Shown here: positions 16,318-25,778 of the stretch, piece after piece
Layout of the letters: every line of letters begins with the position of its first letter
Numbering within the stretch: the first letter of the stretch is position 1
Source: Burkholderia lata
GTDB taxonomy: Bacteria > Pseudomonadota > Gammaproteobacteria > Burkholderiales > Burkholderiaceae
Length of the DNA: 64,000 bases
Direction of reading: 5' to 3'
Assembly (NCBI RefSeq): GCF_000012945.1
Contig: NC_007509.1
Span: forward strand, 1,178,001-1,242,000
The notes under the pieces: generated by a model
Databases searched by the model: none
Told to the model about the DNA's origin: nothing
Seen by the model: the letters and a program-made list of their open reading frames with translations, nothing else
Translations under genes and position numbers: made by a program

Positions 16318-17265
16318 ATCGCGGGCCCCCAGTCGGGATGATCGGATGGTTGTTTTTTTCGGAACGACTTTCACCAACGCACGACAGGCCGACGCATTCT
16401 GTCCGACTTTACAAACCTTGTCATCAGGGTCTTTCGGCTGCCTTTCCGGCCATCGTCCGGTGCAATTCGCGCCGCAAGCCGTCGAATATTCTCATCACTT
16501 CGAGCGTATCCACACCGGCAAAGCCCCCTTCGCGAGCGCGGTTCGACCGGCATCGCCATCGCACCACGCGCCTTCCACGGCCTTCGAATGATTAGGGAAA
16601 ATCCTGAGACATCCTTACAGTGATTTACCTGATGATTCATGGAAGCGTCATTTTCAGGCGATTCAGGTGTCCGCCAAGCTTTCAATTCGCGTCGCAAAGC
16701 CGATGCCGCCGCGCGGCAAGTGCGATGACCGAAACCTGAAACGGCAGTCGCTGGCGAATCGCCAGGTGTTCAATACTTTCAACAACCCGGTCGAGAGTAA
16801 TCGTGAGATTCCGTGGCCCGCTGGTGCGGTGGAGACGAGGCGATGCGCGAAACCTGCGCGCGACGATCGCGTCCTCCGACGACAGTGACGGCTGGCAAAG
16901 CCCTCGCCTGTCTCTGTCGATCTACACCATCCTGTCCCGACGCTCCGTTCGCCGTCACAACGCCGTCGCCGCGCGTGCCTACGTCGCGATCCATACCGAC
17001 GACGTGGCATCGCTGCTGCCTTAGCGCCCCGCCCCTTTCCCCGACTCCGTTCGATCTGCTCGCCGCGTCATCCGACCGGTGACGGGAACGGCTCGCGCTT
17101 CGTTTTCGCGCGATCCGGATCGCAATCGAACGGACTCCTGATCGCCGTGCACCACGCTCGCACACCGCGAGCGGCGGTCGCGCACGCCCGCTTCATCCGA
17201 TGAACCGTCGCACAACGATCCGCCCCTCGCGGATCGACACGCGCACTGAAATGGAAGACTACGTC
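16318..17265. other. Long intergenic region without a convincing gene
   Basis: About 950 bases. Open frames on both strands have arginine-rich, low-quality translations typical of GC-rich noncoding DNA. A short minus-strand stretch near 16690-16800 reads 'VVESIEHLAIRQRLPFQ' before a stop and could be the tail of a decayed gene, but I cannot identify it. The last ~200 bases must contain the promoter of the polyamine-binding protein gene. Confidence 0.4.
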
Positions 17266-18375
17266 ATGCGAATCCGCACGCTTCGCCGCGCCATGGCAAC
17301 CGCCGCCATCCTGTCGGCCGCCGCGGCTGCCGGCACGACCGCCCACGCGGCCGGCGAACTGAACATCTACAACTGGTCCGACTACATCGCACCGGACACG
17401 ATCCCGACCTTCCAGAAGCAGACGGGCCTCCACGTCCGCTACGACAATTACGACAGCGACGACACGCTGCAGGCGAAACTGATGTCGGGGAATTCCGGCT
17501 ACGACATCGTCGTGCCGACGTCGAACTACATGGCCAAGCAGATCCAGGCCAGCGTCTACCAGCCGCTCGACAAGTCGAAGCTGCCGAACCTGTCGAACCT
17601 CGATCCGCTGCTGATGAAGATGGTCGCCGATGCCGATCCGGGCAACCAGTACGGCGTGCCGTGGGCCTACGGCACCGACGGCATCGGCTACAACGTGCAG
17701 GCCGTGAAGAAGGTGCTCGGCGACAAGGCGCCGGTCGACAGCTGGGCGCTGGTGTTCGATCCGGCCAACATGGCGAAGCTGAAAAGCTGCGGCGTGTCGT
17801 TCCTCGACCAGGCCGTCGACGTGTTCGCGGCCACGCTGCAGTACATGGGCAAGGATCCGAACAGCACGAACCCGGCCGACTATCGCGCGGCGTACGAGGT
17901 GCTGAAGAAGGTGCGCCCGTACATCACGCAGTTCAACTCGTCGGGCTACATCAACGATCTCGCGAACAACGATCTGTGCGTGGCGTTCGGCTATTCGGGC
18001 GACGTCGGCATCGCGCACCGTCGTACCGCCGAAGCGAAGCGCCCGTACGAGATCCGCTTCGCGAACCCGAAGGAAGGCGGGCTGCTGTGGTTCGACATGA
18101 TGGTGATCCCGAAGGACGCGCCGAACCGCGACGCCGCGCTGAAGTGGATCAACTACGTGCAGGATCCGAAGGTCAATGCCGGCATCACCAACGCGGTGTT
18201 CTATCCGACCGCGAACAAGGCCGCGCGCCAGTACGTGAAGCCCGCGATATCACGCGATCCGTCGGTGTATCCGGCCGACGAGGTGCTGAGCAAGATGACG
18301 CTGCTCAAGCCGATGCCGCCCGAGATTCGCCGGCTGCAGAACCGGCTGTGGGCGCAGTTGAAAACGGGCCGCTGA
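17266..18375 (+). CDS. PotF/SpuD-like polyamine ABC transporter substrate-binding protein
   Basis: A 369-residue periplasmic protein close in length to E. coli PotF. I start at 17266 because GGAAG lies 8 bases upstream; ATG 17251 has no such site. The signal peptide runs to about 'AHA-AGELN'. The mature N-terminus has the family hallmark 'LNIYNWSDYIAPDTIPTF', whose Trp and Asp/Tyr residues line the putrescine pocket in PotF, then 'GYDIVVPTSNYM' and 'WAYGTDGIGYN'. No permease or ATPase gene is adjacent, so it is an orphan that may feed a transporter encoded elsewhere. Confidence 0.92.
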   Translation: MRIRTLRRAMATAAILSAAAAAGTTAHAAGELNIYNWSDYIAPDTIPTFQKQTGLHVRYDNYDSDDTLQAKLMSGNSGYDIVVPTSNYMAKQIQASVYQPLDKSKLPNLSNLDPLLMKMVADADPGNQYGVPWAYGTDGIGYNVQAVKKVLGDKAPVDSWALVFDPANMAKLKSCGVSFLDQAVDVFAATLQYMGKDPNSTNPADYRAAYEVLKKVRPYITQFNSSGYINDLANNDLCVAFGYSGDVGIAHRRTAEAKRPYEIRFANPKEGGLLWFDMMVIPKDAPNRDAALKWINYVQDPKVNAGITNAVFYPTANKAARQYVKPAISRDPSVYPADEVLSKMTLLKPMPPEIRRLQNRLWAQLKTGR

Positions 18376-18403
18376 GCGCCATCGCATGAAGGGACGCGAC
18401 GCC

Positions 18404-18432
18404 GCGCCTCCGGCCGTCCAGGCCGGAGGCGC
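18404..18432. terminator. Bidirectional terminator hairpin between convergent genes
   Basis: GCGCCTCCGGCC (18404-18415) and GGCCGGAGGCGC (18421-18432) form a perfect 12-base-pair stem with a 5-base loop, midway between the convergent ends of the polyamine-binding protein and porin genes. There is no T-tract; the stem strength and position argue for termination in both directions. Confidence 0.7.
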
Positions 18433-18449
18433 GTACGGTCACGCTCGCA

Positions 18450-19667
18450 TCAGAACCGGTGGATGATCCCTGCGCCGAATCCGAACTGGTTGCCGGTCGA
18501 CGACGGCGCCGTGTTGAACCCGTCGCCCAGCGTCGCGGTCGCGTCGACGATGCTGCCCGCGCCGCTCGTGCCGAGCGTCTTGCCCTTCGCGTGCTGGTAC
18601 GCTTCGAGCAGGTACAGCCCCGTGCGCTTCGACAGCGAGTAGTACTGCGACAGGTTGAACTGGTGATACTGCGCGCTGTCGGTGATGCCGTTCGATTCCG
18701 TCGCACGCGTGTACGCATAGCCCGCGCCGAAATCCCAGACCGCCGACGGCTTCCAGTGCAGCACCGCGCCGGCCGTGTTGAAGACCGCGGTATTGAAGAA
18801 CTTCGACGCTGCACCCGGGATGTACTCGGTGTTGGTGTACGTCGCCGTCGCGTCCCACGCATCGCTGAACCGGTAGCTGAGGCCCACCGCGAACCGCTGC
18901 TGCGCCTTCGCGGTCTGGTAGCCGTTCGTGACCGCCGACACGCCGATCTGCGAACCGCCGTTCGACGTCGTCGAGTTCGCGCCCCACGCGCCGCCGGCCG
19001 TGTTCGCGTTGTTCACGCGCTCGAACGCGACGCCGGCGCCGAACGGGCCGGCCGCGTACTGGATGCCGGTTGCCCACGTCGAGCCGGCGTTCGTGCTGCC
19101 GGCTACGCCGCCGAGCGAGTAGGAACCGCTCAGCGTCACGCCGTACCATTTCGGCGACGTATACTCGATCGTGTTGTTCGCGCGGTAGATCGTGTCGAGC
19201 CCGTCGACGTCGCCCGGGTGCGCGCCGTAGTAGCCGGTGATCCACGTGGTCGGGCTGAACGGCGACATCGTCTGGTAATACGACGCATATTGCCGGCCGG
19301 CGGTCAGCGTGCCGTACGTGGTGTTGGTCAGCCCGACCCACGCCTGGCGCCCGAAGATCGCGTCGGTGTACTGCGCGGCGCCCGTCGCCGAATTGAAGCC
19401 CGATTCGAGCGTGAAGATCGCCTTCGTGCCGCCGCCGAGATCCTCGCTGCCCTTCAGCCCGAAGCGGCTGCCGGCCCACACGCCCTGGTTCATCCTGACG
19501 ACCGACTTCCCGCCGCTCGTCGAGCCGACCGTCGTCGCGTTGCTCTGGTAGCCGATGCCGTTGTCGACGATCCCGTACAGCGTGACGCTGCTCTGCGCGA
19601 ACGCCGGCGCGACAGCGGCCAGCGCGACGCCGGACGTCAGCGCCATCCGCAATGCCTGTTGCTTCAT
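18450..19667 (-). CDS. Outer-membrane porin, OmpC-like Burkholderia type
   Basis: A 405-residue general porin. The start at 19667 has a strong ribosome site (AAGGAGACAGATAC-ATG). The signal peptide ends '...APAFA-QSS', then the family N-terminus 'SVTLYGIVDNGIGYQSN'. 'GSRFGLKGSEDLGGGTKAIF' and the terminal 'GFGAGIIHRF', ending in Phe, are diagnostic of beta-barrel porins of Burkholderia. It lies just downstream of the tannase on the same strand and may aid entry of tannin hydrolysis products, though such porins are usually unspecific. Confidence 0.95.
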   Translation of the reverse strand: MKQQALRMALTSGVALAAVAPAFAQSSVTLYGIVDNGIGYQSNATTVGSTSGGKSVVRMNQGVWAGSRFGLKGSEDLGGGTKAIFTLESGFNSATGAAQYTDAIFGRQAWVGLTNTTYGTLTAGRQYASYYQTMSPFSPTTWITGYYGAHPGDVDGLDTIYRANNTIEYTSPKWYGVTLSGSYSLGGVAGSTNAGSTWATGIQYAAGPFGAGVAFERVNNANTAGGAWGANSTTSNGGSQIGVSAVTNGYQTAKAQQRFAVGLSYRFSDAWDATATYTNTEYIPGAASKFFNTAVFNTAGAVLHWKPSAVWDFGAGYAYTRATESNGITDSAQYHQFNLSQYYSLSKRTGLYLLEAYQHAKGKTLGTSGAGSIVDATATLGDGFNTAPSSTGNQFGFGAGIIHRF

Positions 19668-19733
19668 GTATCTGTCTCCTTCCTTGTCTTCTCGAGTGAA
19701 TGAATTGTCTTGATGGTTGCGTGCCGCCTGCTC

Positions 19734-19769
19734 ACGGACGTTACGGACGTTACGGACGTTACGGACGGT
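19734..19769. repeat. Four 9-base tandem repeats at the end of the tannase gene
   Basis: ACGGACGTT is repeated at 19734, 19743 and 19752, and a fourth unit ACGGACGGT starts at 19761. Read on the minus strand the units are in frame with the tannase and each of three carries TAA, so the natural stop is repeated two more times. Changes in copy number would not alter the protein. Confidence 0.85.
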
Positions 19770-21567
19770 ACGCACGCCAGCCGTTGCCGCCCGTGCAGAC
19801 GAGCTGCGAACCACTGACCCGGCACTGCGCCTCGTAGCCCGGCGAGTACAGCCATTCGCCGGCCCAGTGCAGGTCGACGTACGGGTCGGCCTTCGGCGTA
19901 TCGGCGACGAAGTTCGCCGCGTCGTCGGTGCTGCCGCTGCCCGTGTAGCGCGCGGTGGCCGGATACGGAAACACCGGACGCGTGCGCGTCGTGTTGCCGT
20001 TCGCATCGACGATCGACGCGACGATCTTGCCGGGCGTCGCGCCCGTCTCGGTCCACGCCATCAGCGGCGTGAGGACGTCGAACACGTCCGGCCCCTGCCC
20101 GCCGCCGCAGTGCGCGACGCCCGGGAACAGGTAGAAGCGTGCGAAGCGATCGACCTGCGCATCGCCCATGGTCTTCTTCATCGCTTCGTAATACGCGATG
20201 CTCGAACGCGGCGAGATGTGCTGATCCTCGAGCCCATGCCACAGCAGCAGCTTGCCGCCGCGGCCCGCGAAGTGGCCGAGATCCGGATCGGTCGCGGCCA
20301 GGTAGTTCGACACCGGCACCGTCTTCGCGAATGCGTCGAGCGTGAACTTCAGGTCGTCGATCGTCGCGGACGGGTACGACGCGTTGTAGTAGTCCAGATA
20401 GCGCAGGAACGGCAGCACGAAGCTGATCGTGCCGCTCGGCGCGGTGGCGGTTGCCGGCACGAACAGGCTCCAGTTCAGCTCCGAGCCCCATTCGCGCGAC
20501 ACGAGCGGTTCGAGACGCGTGCCGTTCGCCGTGGTCGCGCCGTCGTGGATGCGGCGCACGACGTCGGCTTCCTGCGGCGTCAGGCACGTCGCGGTCGATT
20601 GACCGGCCGCGCACACCAGCGTCGAGGGATCGAACCGGCACGCGCGCGGGTTGTCGATCACGCCGTCGACCACGCCATCGAGCCCGTCGCACGCCTTGAG
20701 CACCGCCGCATGCAGCATCGGCAGCTTGCCGGCGAGCAGGATCGCATTGCCCGTCTTCGGGTCCGTGTTGACCGCGGCCGGCCATGCGTGATGGAACGTG
20801 TTCTGCACGATCACGTCGTTCGCGGGCGCGCCGGCCGCGATGCCGTCGAAATCGTCGGGAAAGCGCTGCGCTTCCATCAGCGCTTCGCGGCCGCCGTCCG
20901 AGCAGCCGTCGAAGTACGCATAGCGCGCGGGCCGCGCGTAGAACTTGCCGATGATCGCCTTGGCCACCTGCGCGGTGGCATGCTCGGCGCGATACGCGAA
21001 GTCGAGCTTCGCCTTCGGGTCGAGCGCCCATGAACCATCGTTACCGCCTTCATGGCCCATGTCGGTCGCGGCCATCGCGATCGTCCCGTTGGTCACCGGC
21101 ACGCAGGTCGACGCCATCGGCGCGTTGACCGACAGGTTGCCGCACAGTCCGCCGCAGCCCGTCTGCAGATAGCGTTGTGTCCAGCCCTGCGTCGGCAGTT
21201 GCAGCTCGAACAGCGACGCGCCCGGCCCGATCGTGCCTTTCACGTCGCACACGGGTGCCGGCAGCGTGTTGTTGCCGACGACCGTGCCGGCCGGCAGCAG
21301 CACCGCCGACGTAATCGTGACGGTGCCGTCGGTCACGCCGCTCAGGTCGAGCGCCGCGACAGCCGGGCACGACATCGCGGGCATCACCGCCGGAAGATTC
21401 GCGAGGCCGCCGGCCGCGCTCGCGGCACTGGCAGCGCTCGCCGCGCTCGACCAGCCGGCCAACATCGCGCACAACGCCATCATGCCGATCGCCAGCATCC
21501 GGATCAGCGCATCGCGCCGCATGCCTGCCGCGCGCACGCTCCACCCTGCCCTGCAGTTCGTCTGCAT
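19759..21567 (-). CDS. Tannase/feruloyl esterase family hydrolase, exported
   Basis: A 602-residue enzyme that should hydrolyse galloyl (or feruloyl) esters outside the cytoplasm. The start at 21567 has AGGAGACAGG upstream. A signal peptide covers about residues 17-53 (hydrophobic core, then an Ala/Ser repeat). The serine elbow is 'FDGCSDGGREA' (Ser223) and the catalytic His is in 'GVAHCGGGQ'. Cys residues next to both Ser and His form the CS-D-HC disulfide motif of this family. Many further Cys suggest an oxidising compartment. Placed directly beside the gallate degradation genes, it most likely releases gallate from gallotannins. Confidence 0.92.
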   Translation of the reverse strand: MQTNCRAGWSVRAAGMRRDALIRMLAIGMMALCAMLAGWSSAASAASAASAAGGLANLPAVMPAMSCPAVAALDLSGVTDGTVTITSAVLLPAGTVVGNNTLPAPVCDVKGTIGPGASLFELQLPTQGWTQRYLQTGCGGLCGNLSVNAPMASTCVPVTNGTIAMAATDMGHEGGNDGSWALDPKAKLDFAYRAEHATAQVAKAIIGKFYARPARYAYFDGCSDGGREALMEAQRFPDDFDGIAAGAPANDVIVQNTFHHAWPAAVNTDPKTGNAILLAGKLPMLHAAVLKACDGLDGVVDGVIDNPRACRFDPSTLVCAAGQSTATCLTPQEADVVRRIHDGATTANGTRLEPLVSREWGSELNWSLFVPATATAPSGTISFVLPFLRYLDYYNASYPSATIDDLKFTLDAFAKTVPVSNYLAATDPDLGHFAGRGGKLLLWHGLEDQHISPRSSIAYYEAMKKTMGDAQVDRFARFYLFPGVAHCGGGQGPDVFDVLTPLMAWTETGATPGKIVASIVDANGNTTRTRPVFPYPATARYTGSGSTDDAANFVADTPKADPYVDLHWAGEWLYSPGYEAQCRVSGSQLVCTGGNGWRAYRP

Positions 21568-21793
21568 TCCTGTCTCCTGTCGTTCTGGTTGGCTTGCCGC
21601 ATCGTCGTCAGGTGGCGATGCGGCGATTTCACGAAACGTCTGCGATACCTCGAGTGAATCGAACCTTCATGCGACCGCCCTCTTCATCAGCATAACTAAG
21701 CTCACTGCGTACACGCGTTGCGAAGAAAACCGATTCCCATCTGATCCGTTTATCGATTCCGGCGCGCCGCCGCCGCGCCGGCACCGTTCCGCC

Positions 21794-22516
21794 CTACGCC
21801 GGCTCCATCCCGTGTTCGCGCTTGGCGCGATCGGCCTGCGGCGATGCCAGGTAAGCAAGAAACCGTGCGGCAGCCGCGCGATCGTGTGCCGTACGGCACA
21901 CCGCTGCGGAAAACACCGTGACGGCCTGAACGGCTTCCGGCAATACGCCGACGACGTCGAGGCCCGGCACATGCATCAGCTCGCTCAACTGCTGGAAGCC
22001 GAGATCGACCTCGCCCGCCGCGATCAGCTCGCCGACCGGCACGCCGGGCGGCGCCTGGACGATGCGCGGCGCAATCGCGTCCGCGATGCCCCAGCGTACG
22101 AACAGGCGATTCAGGTGCGCGCCGCTCGGCCCCGTCGAATAGCCGATCCGGTCCGCGCGCAGGATCGTGTCGCGCACCTCCGCTTCGGTGCCGATCTCCG
22201 GCCGCGCCGCGCCTGCCGCCACCGCGACCGCGATGCCGGAACGCGCAACATCCACCCGGGTGCTTCCGTCGACATGGCCATCGGCCGCAAGCCGCTCGAT
22301 CGCGTCGGCTGCAAGCACGACGAAATCGAACGGCTCACCGGCCCGCACGCGCCGCGTCGCGTCGACACCGCCGACGGATGTGATCGACACGCGGCACCCC
22401 GTTTCGTCCGCATGGGCGGCCGCCAGTCGTGCCAGCACCGGCCGCGTCGCCATCGACGAAATGCCGGCGACCGTTGTCGTCGCGCATGCAGTCCGCGTCA
22501 TCTCCGCCGCCCCCAT
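21794..22516 (-). CDS. ModA-like substrate-binding-fold protein without signal peptide
   Basis: A 240-residue protein with the periplasmic-binding-protein fold of the molybdate-binding family ('TVAGISSMATRPVLARLAAA', 'GEPFDFVVLAADAIERLAAD', 'GEVDLGFQQLSELM'). It lacks an export signal: the fold begins within 15 residues of the start. Its ATG overlaps the LigK stop (TGATG), so it is translationally coupled to the gallate pathway and probably cytosolic. Uptake of molybdate is unlikely in this context. Because the pathway needs isomerisation of 4-oxalomesaconate and no GalD- or LigU-like gene is present, I suggest it may be a pathway enzyme. That role is inference only. Confidence 0.8.
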   Translation of the reverse strand: MGAAEMTRTACATTTVAGISSMATRPVLARLAAAHADETGCRVSITSVGGVDATRRVRAGEPFDFVVLAADAIERLAADGHVDGSTRVDVARSGIAVAVAAGAARPEIGTEAEVRDTILRADRIGYSTGPSGAHLNRLFVRWGIADAIAPRIVQAPPGVPVGELIAAGEVDLGFQQLSELMHVPGLDVVGVLPEAVQAVTVFSAAVCRTAHDRAAAARFLAYLASPQADRAKREHGMEPA

Positions 22517-23199
22517 CAGTCGATATAGCGCAGGCCGGCCTGGCGCAGCGGCTCGCGCATGTCGTACATGTCGAGGCCCAGCACGCCCGACGCGAGCTTC
22601 GCGCGCTTCGCGGCTTCGTTCGTCTCGCGCGCGATCGCCTTGTCGAGCACGTCAGCGGCTCGCGCGGCAGGCACCGCCACCACCCCGTCGTCGTCCGCGA
22701 CGATCACGTCGCCGGGATGGACGAGCGCACCCGCGCACACGACCGGCACGTTCACCGAGCCGAGCGTCGCCTTGATCGTGCCTTTCGCGGAGATCGCCTT
22801 GCTCCACACCGGGAACTGCATCGCCTCGAGCACCGCGACGTCGCGCACGCCCGCGTCGATGATCAGCGCCTGCGCGCCGCGCGCCTTGAAGCTCGTTGCG
22901 AGCAGGTCGCCGAAATAGCCGTCGGTGCAGTCGGCGGTGATCGCCGCGACGACCACGTCGCCCGGCCTGATCTGCTCGGCCGCGACATGCATCATCCAGT
23001 TGTCGCCCGGATGCAGCAGCACGGTGACGGCCGTGCCGGACGCGAGCGCGCGCGGGTAGATCGGCCGCATGTATGGCTTCATCAGGCCGGTGCGGCCCAT
23101 CGCCTCGTGCACCGTCGCCGAGCCGAGCGCACCGAGCCGCGCGGCGACGTCCGCGTCCGCGCGGTGGATCGTGCGGTAAACCACGCCGAGTTCGTTCAT
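22516..23199 (-). CDS. ligK: 4-carboxy-4-hydroxy-2-oxoadipate aldolase (RraA-fold)
   Basis: A 227-residue class II aldolase of the LigK/GalC/ProA family. It cleaves 4-carboxy-4-hydroxy-2-oxoadipate to pyruvate and oxaloacetate, the last step of gallate degradation. Signatures are the Arg-Asp pair in '[11 protein letters not shown]', '[17 protein letters not shown]' near the N-terminus and '[15 protein letters not shown]'. Length and N-terminus match the family. The start lies 2 bases after the ligJ stop, and the stop overlaps the ModA-like gene. galC would be an equally fair name. Confidence 0.9.
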   Translation of the reverse strand: MNELGVVYRTIHRADADVAARLGALGSATVHEAMGRTGLMKPYMRPIYPRALASGTAVTVLLHPGDNWMMHVAAEQIRPGDVVVAAITADCTDGYFGDLLATSFKARGAQALIIDAGVRDVAVLEAMQFPVWSKAISAKGTIKATLGSVNVPVVCAGALVHPGDVIVADDDGVVAVPAARAADVLDKAIARETNEAAKRAKLASGVLGLDMYDMREPLRQAGLRYID

Positions 23200-23201
23200 G
23201 A

Positions 23202-24227
23202 TCACTGCCCCTTCGCTTTCAGTTGTGCATCCAGGCGCGGATAGACGCGCCGTGCATTGCCTTCGTAGATCTTGTGGCGCGCGTGCGCATCGAGCGACGA
23301 CGCATCGATGTAGCGCTTCGTGTCGTCGTAATAGTGGCCGGTGTCGGGATCGATCCCGCGCACCGCGCCGATCATCTCGCTCGCGAACAGGATGTTGTCG
23401 ACCTGGATCACGCCGGTCAGCAAGTCGATGCCGGGCTGGTGATACACGCACGTGTCGAAGAACACGTTGTTCAGCAGGTGATCCTTCAGCAGCGGCTTCT
23501 TCAGCTCCTGTGCGAGCCCGCGAAACCGTCCCCAGTGATACGGCACCGCGCCGCCGCCGTGCGGAATCACGAAGCGCAGCGTCGGGAAATCGCGGAACAG
23601 GTCGGAAGTCAGGCACTGCATGAACGCCGTCGTATCGGCATTCAGGTAGTGCGCGCCCGTCGTATGGAAGCACGCGTTGCAGCTCGTGCTCACGTGGATC
23701 ATCGCGGGAATGTCGTACTCGACCATCTTCTCGTAGACCGGGTACCAGTAGCGGTCCGACAGCGGCGGGCTCGTCCAGTGGCCGCCGGACGGATCGGGAT
23801 TCAGGTTGATCGCGACGTTGCCGTATTCATCGACGCACCGGACCAGCTCCGGAATGCAGGTCGCGACATCCACGCCCGGGCTCTGCGGCAGCATCGCGGC
23901 CGGCACGAAGTGATCGGGAAACAGCTGGTGCACGCGGTGGCACAGCTCGTTGCACACGGCGGCCCACGTGCTCGACACGCTGAAATCGCCGATGTGATGC
24001 GCCATGAAGCTCGCGCGCGGGCTGAAGATCGTCAGGTCGAGGCCGCGCTCGCGCATCAGTCGGAGCTGGTTGAGCTCGATCGATTCGCGCAGCTCGTCGT
24101 CGCCGATGTGCAGCTCGGAGACTTTCGGCCGCTCCGACGGGCTGTTGATCGCCGCGACCTGGCGATTGCGCCACGCCTCCAGCGCCTTCGGCGCGGTGGT
24201 GTAGTGGCCGTGAATGTCGATGATCAT
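23202..24227 (-). CDS. ligJ: 4-oxalomesaconate hydratase, amidohydrolase type
   Basis: A 341-residue protein of the amidohydrolase superfamily matching LigJ. It opens with '[20 protein letters not shown]', where the HxH supplies metal ligands; later ligands are seen in '[11 protein letters not shown]' and '[20 protein letters not shown]'. It hydrates 4-oxalomesaconate to 4-carboxy-4-hydroxy-2-oxoadipate for the aldolase encoded 2 bases downstream. The ribosome site is AGGAGTTGCA-ATG. Pseudomonas putida uses an unrelated GalB at this step, so this cluster combines a Sphingobium-type hydratase with a one-component gallate dioxygenase. Confidence 0.92.
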   Translation of the reverse strand: MIIDIHGHYTTAPKALEAWRNRQVAAINSPSERPKVSELHIGDDELRESIELNQLRLMRERGLDLTIFSPRASFMAHHIGDFSVSSTWAAVCNELCHRVHQLFPDHFVPAAMLPQSPGVDVATCIPELVRCVDEYGNVAINLNPDPSGGHWTSPPLSDRYWYPVYEKMVEYDIPAMIHVSTSCNACFHTTGAHYLNADTTAFMQCLTSDLFRDFPTLRFVIPHGGGAVPYHWGRFRGLAQELKKPLLKDHLLNNVFFDTCVYHQPGIDLLTGVIQVDNILFASEMIGAVRGIDPDTGHYYDDTKRYIDASSLDAHARHKIYEGNARRVYPRLDAQLKAKGQ

Positions 24228-24300
24228 TGCAACTCCTGCGTGTGAATACGTGTTCCGCCGCCTGCCGGCCGCCGCGCCGGTTCGGCGCGACGCGGCGCGC

Positions 24301-25653
24301 TCAGTGCGCCGGGTTTTCCAGTTCCTGCGGTTCGGGCGCGGGGGCGCGCTGCGACGTCATGATCGCGATCGCGGCCAGCGTGGCCGGCACCGCGAGCATC
24401 GACAGGATCGCGTCGAACTTCCAGCCGAGCCCCAGCAGCGCACCGCCGATCGCGGAGCCGAAGATGCTGCCGAAGCGCCCCATCCCGAGCATCCAGCTCA
24501 CGCCGGTGGCACGCGCAACCGTCGGGTAGCGTCCCGGCGCATAGGCGTTCAGCCCCGTCTGCGCGCCGCTCATGAAGAAGCCGGCCGCGAACACCAGCAG
24601 CGCGAGCGACGACGACAGCGCACCGGCCCATGCGAGCACGGCCACGCACAGCCCGCCGCCGAGATACGCGGCGCCGATCACCGGCGCCGGCCGCACCTTG
24701 TCCATCAGCCAGCCGACGCCGATCGCGCCGATCGTGCCGCCGATCTGGAACATCGCGGTCACGTTCGCGGCTGTGCTGACGGACAGGCCCGCATCCTTGA
24801 TCAGCGTCGGCAGCCAGCCCGTCAGCAGGTAGATCACGAGCAGGCCCATGAAATACGTGATCCACAGCGACACGGTGACGAACCCGTAGCCTTGCGAAAA
24901 CAGCACGCCGATCGGCCTGCGCGTCGGCAGCGGCGGTTCGTTCGACACGAATGTTTCGTTGCCGGCGAACTGCCCGCCGCACACGCGGTTCAGCAACGCG
25001 GCGATGCGCTGCGACGGCGCGCCGCGCACGGCCAGCAGCCGGGCCGATTCGGGCAACAGCCACAGCTGCAGCGGAATCAGCAGCAGCGGCAGCGTGCCGC
25101 CGAACAGCAGCACCGCGCGCCAGCCGTGCAACGGAATCAGCCAGCCCGCGACGAACCCGATCAGCGCCGAGCCGAGATTGAAGCCCGTGAACATCACGGT
25201 GATCATCAGCGCGCGCATCCGCTTCGGCGCGTACTCCGACAGCAGCGTCGTCGTGTTCGGCATCGCCGCGCCGAGGCCGATACCTGTCAGCAGCCGCAGC
25301 ATCGCCATCTCGAACGGCGTGTGTGCCTGGGCGGTCACGATCGTGAACACGCCGAACAGGAACACCGACGCGATCAGCACGCGCTTGCGCCCGAACCGGT
25401 CCGCGCTCGGGCCGGCCACCAGCGCGCCGATCACCAGGCCGATCGGCGCCGCGCTCATCACGAGCCCGAACTCGGGCCGCGAGATCGCCCAGTCATGGAT
25501 GATCGACGGCGCGACGAAGCCCATGATCGCGACGTCCATCCCGTCGGCGATCACGACGAGGCAGCACAGCACGACCAGCAGCCACTGATAGCGTGTCACC
25601 GGCCGGTCGTCGATGAACGACTTGATGTCGATTACCCTTCCGTTTCCCATCAT
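24301..25653 (-). CDS. Aromatic acid:H+ symporter (MFS, AAHS family), probable gallate transporter
   Basis: A 450-residue 12-helix transporter. I start at the first of two adjacent ATGs (25653), preceded by a GGAG-rich site. AAHS hallmarks are the Asp in helix 1 ('VVIADGMDVAIMGFVAPSI') and the loop 2-3 motif 'GPSADRFGRKRVL'. The length matches GalT and PcaK. Lying between the gallate dioxygenase and hydratase genes on the same strand, it most likely imports gallate. Annotating it galT is reasonable but untested. Confidence 0.9.
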   Translation of the reverse strand: MMGNGRVIDIKSFIDDRPVTRYQWLLVVLCCLVVIADGMDVAIMGFVAPSIIHDWAISRPEFGLVMSAAPIGLVIGALVAGPSADRFGRKRVLIASVFLFGVFTIVTAQAHTPFEMAMLRLLTGIGLGAAMPNTTTLLSEYAPKRMRALMITVMFTGFNLGSALIGFVAGWLIPLHGWRAVLLFGGTLPLLLIPLQLWLLPESARLLAVRGAPSQRIAALLNRVCGGQFAGNETFVSNEPPLPTRRPIGVLFSQGYGFVTVSLWITYFMGLLVIYLLTGWLPTLIKDAGLSVSTAANVTAMFQIGGTIGAIGVGWLMDKVRPAPVIGAAYLGGGLCVAVLAWAGALSSSLALLVFAAGFFMSGAQTGLNAYAPGRYPTVARATGVSWMLGMGRFGSIFGSAIGGALLGLGWKFDAILSMLAVPATLAAIAIMTSQRAPAPEPQELENPAH

Positions 25654-25778
25654 GTCTCTCCTGTCTCCTTGGCGACGATCGATCATTTCGATTCGTCATC
25701 CTATTTATATGACTTGATACGGCGCCGAATTCGCGAGACGAAGGCGCATAGCCACGCGCCTTCGTCACCCGTCACCCG

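Noticed and set aside
16663..17010. Possible regulator remnant on the minus strand
   Set aside because: A short stretch looks protein-like but matches no family I can identify and has no start or ribosome site.
19734..19769. Tandem repeats as a possible CRISPR array
   Set aside because: Units are 9 bases, contiguous and without spacers; no cas genes nearby.
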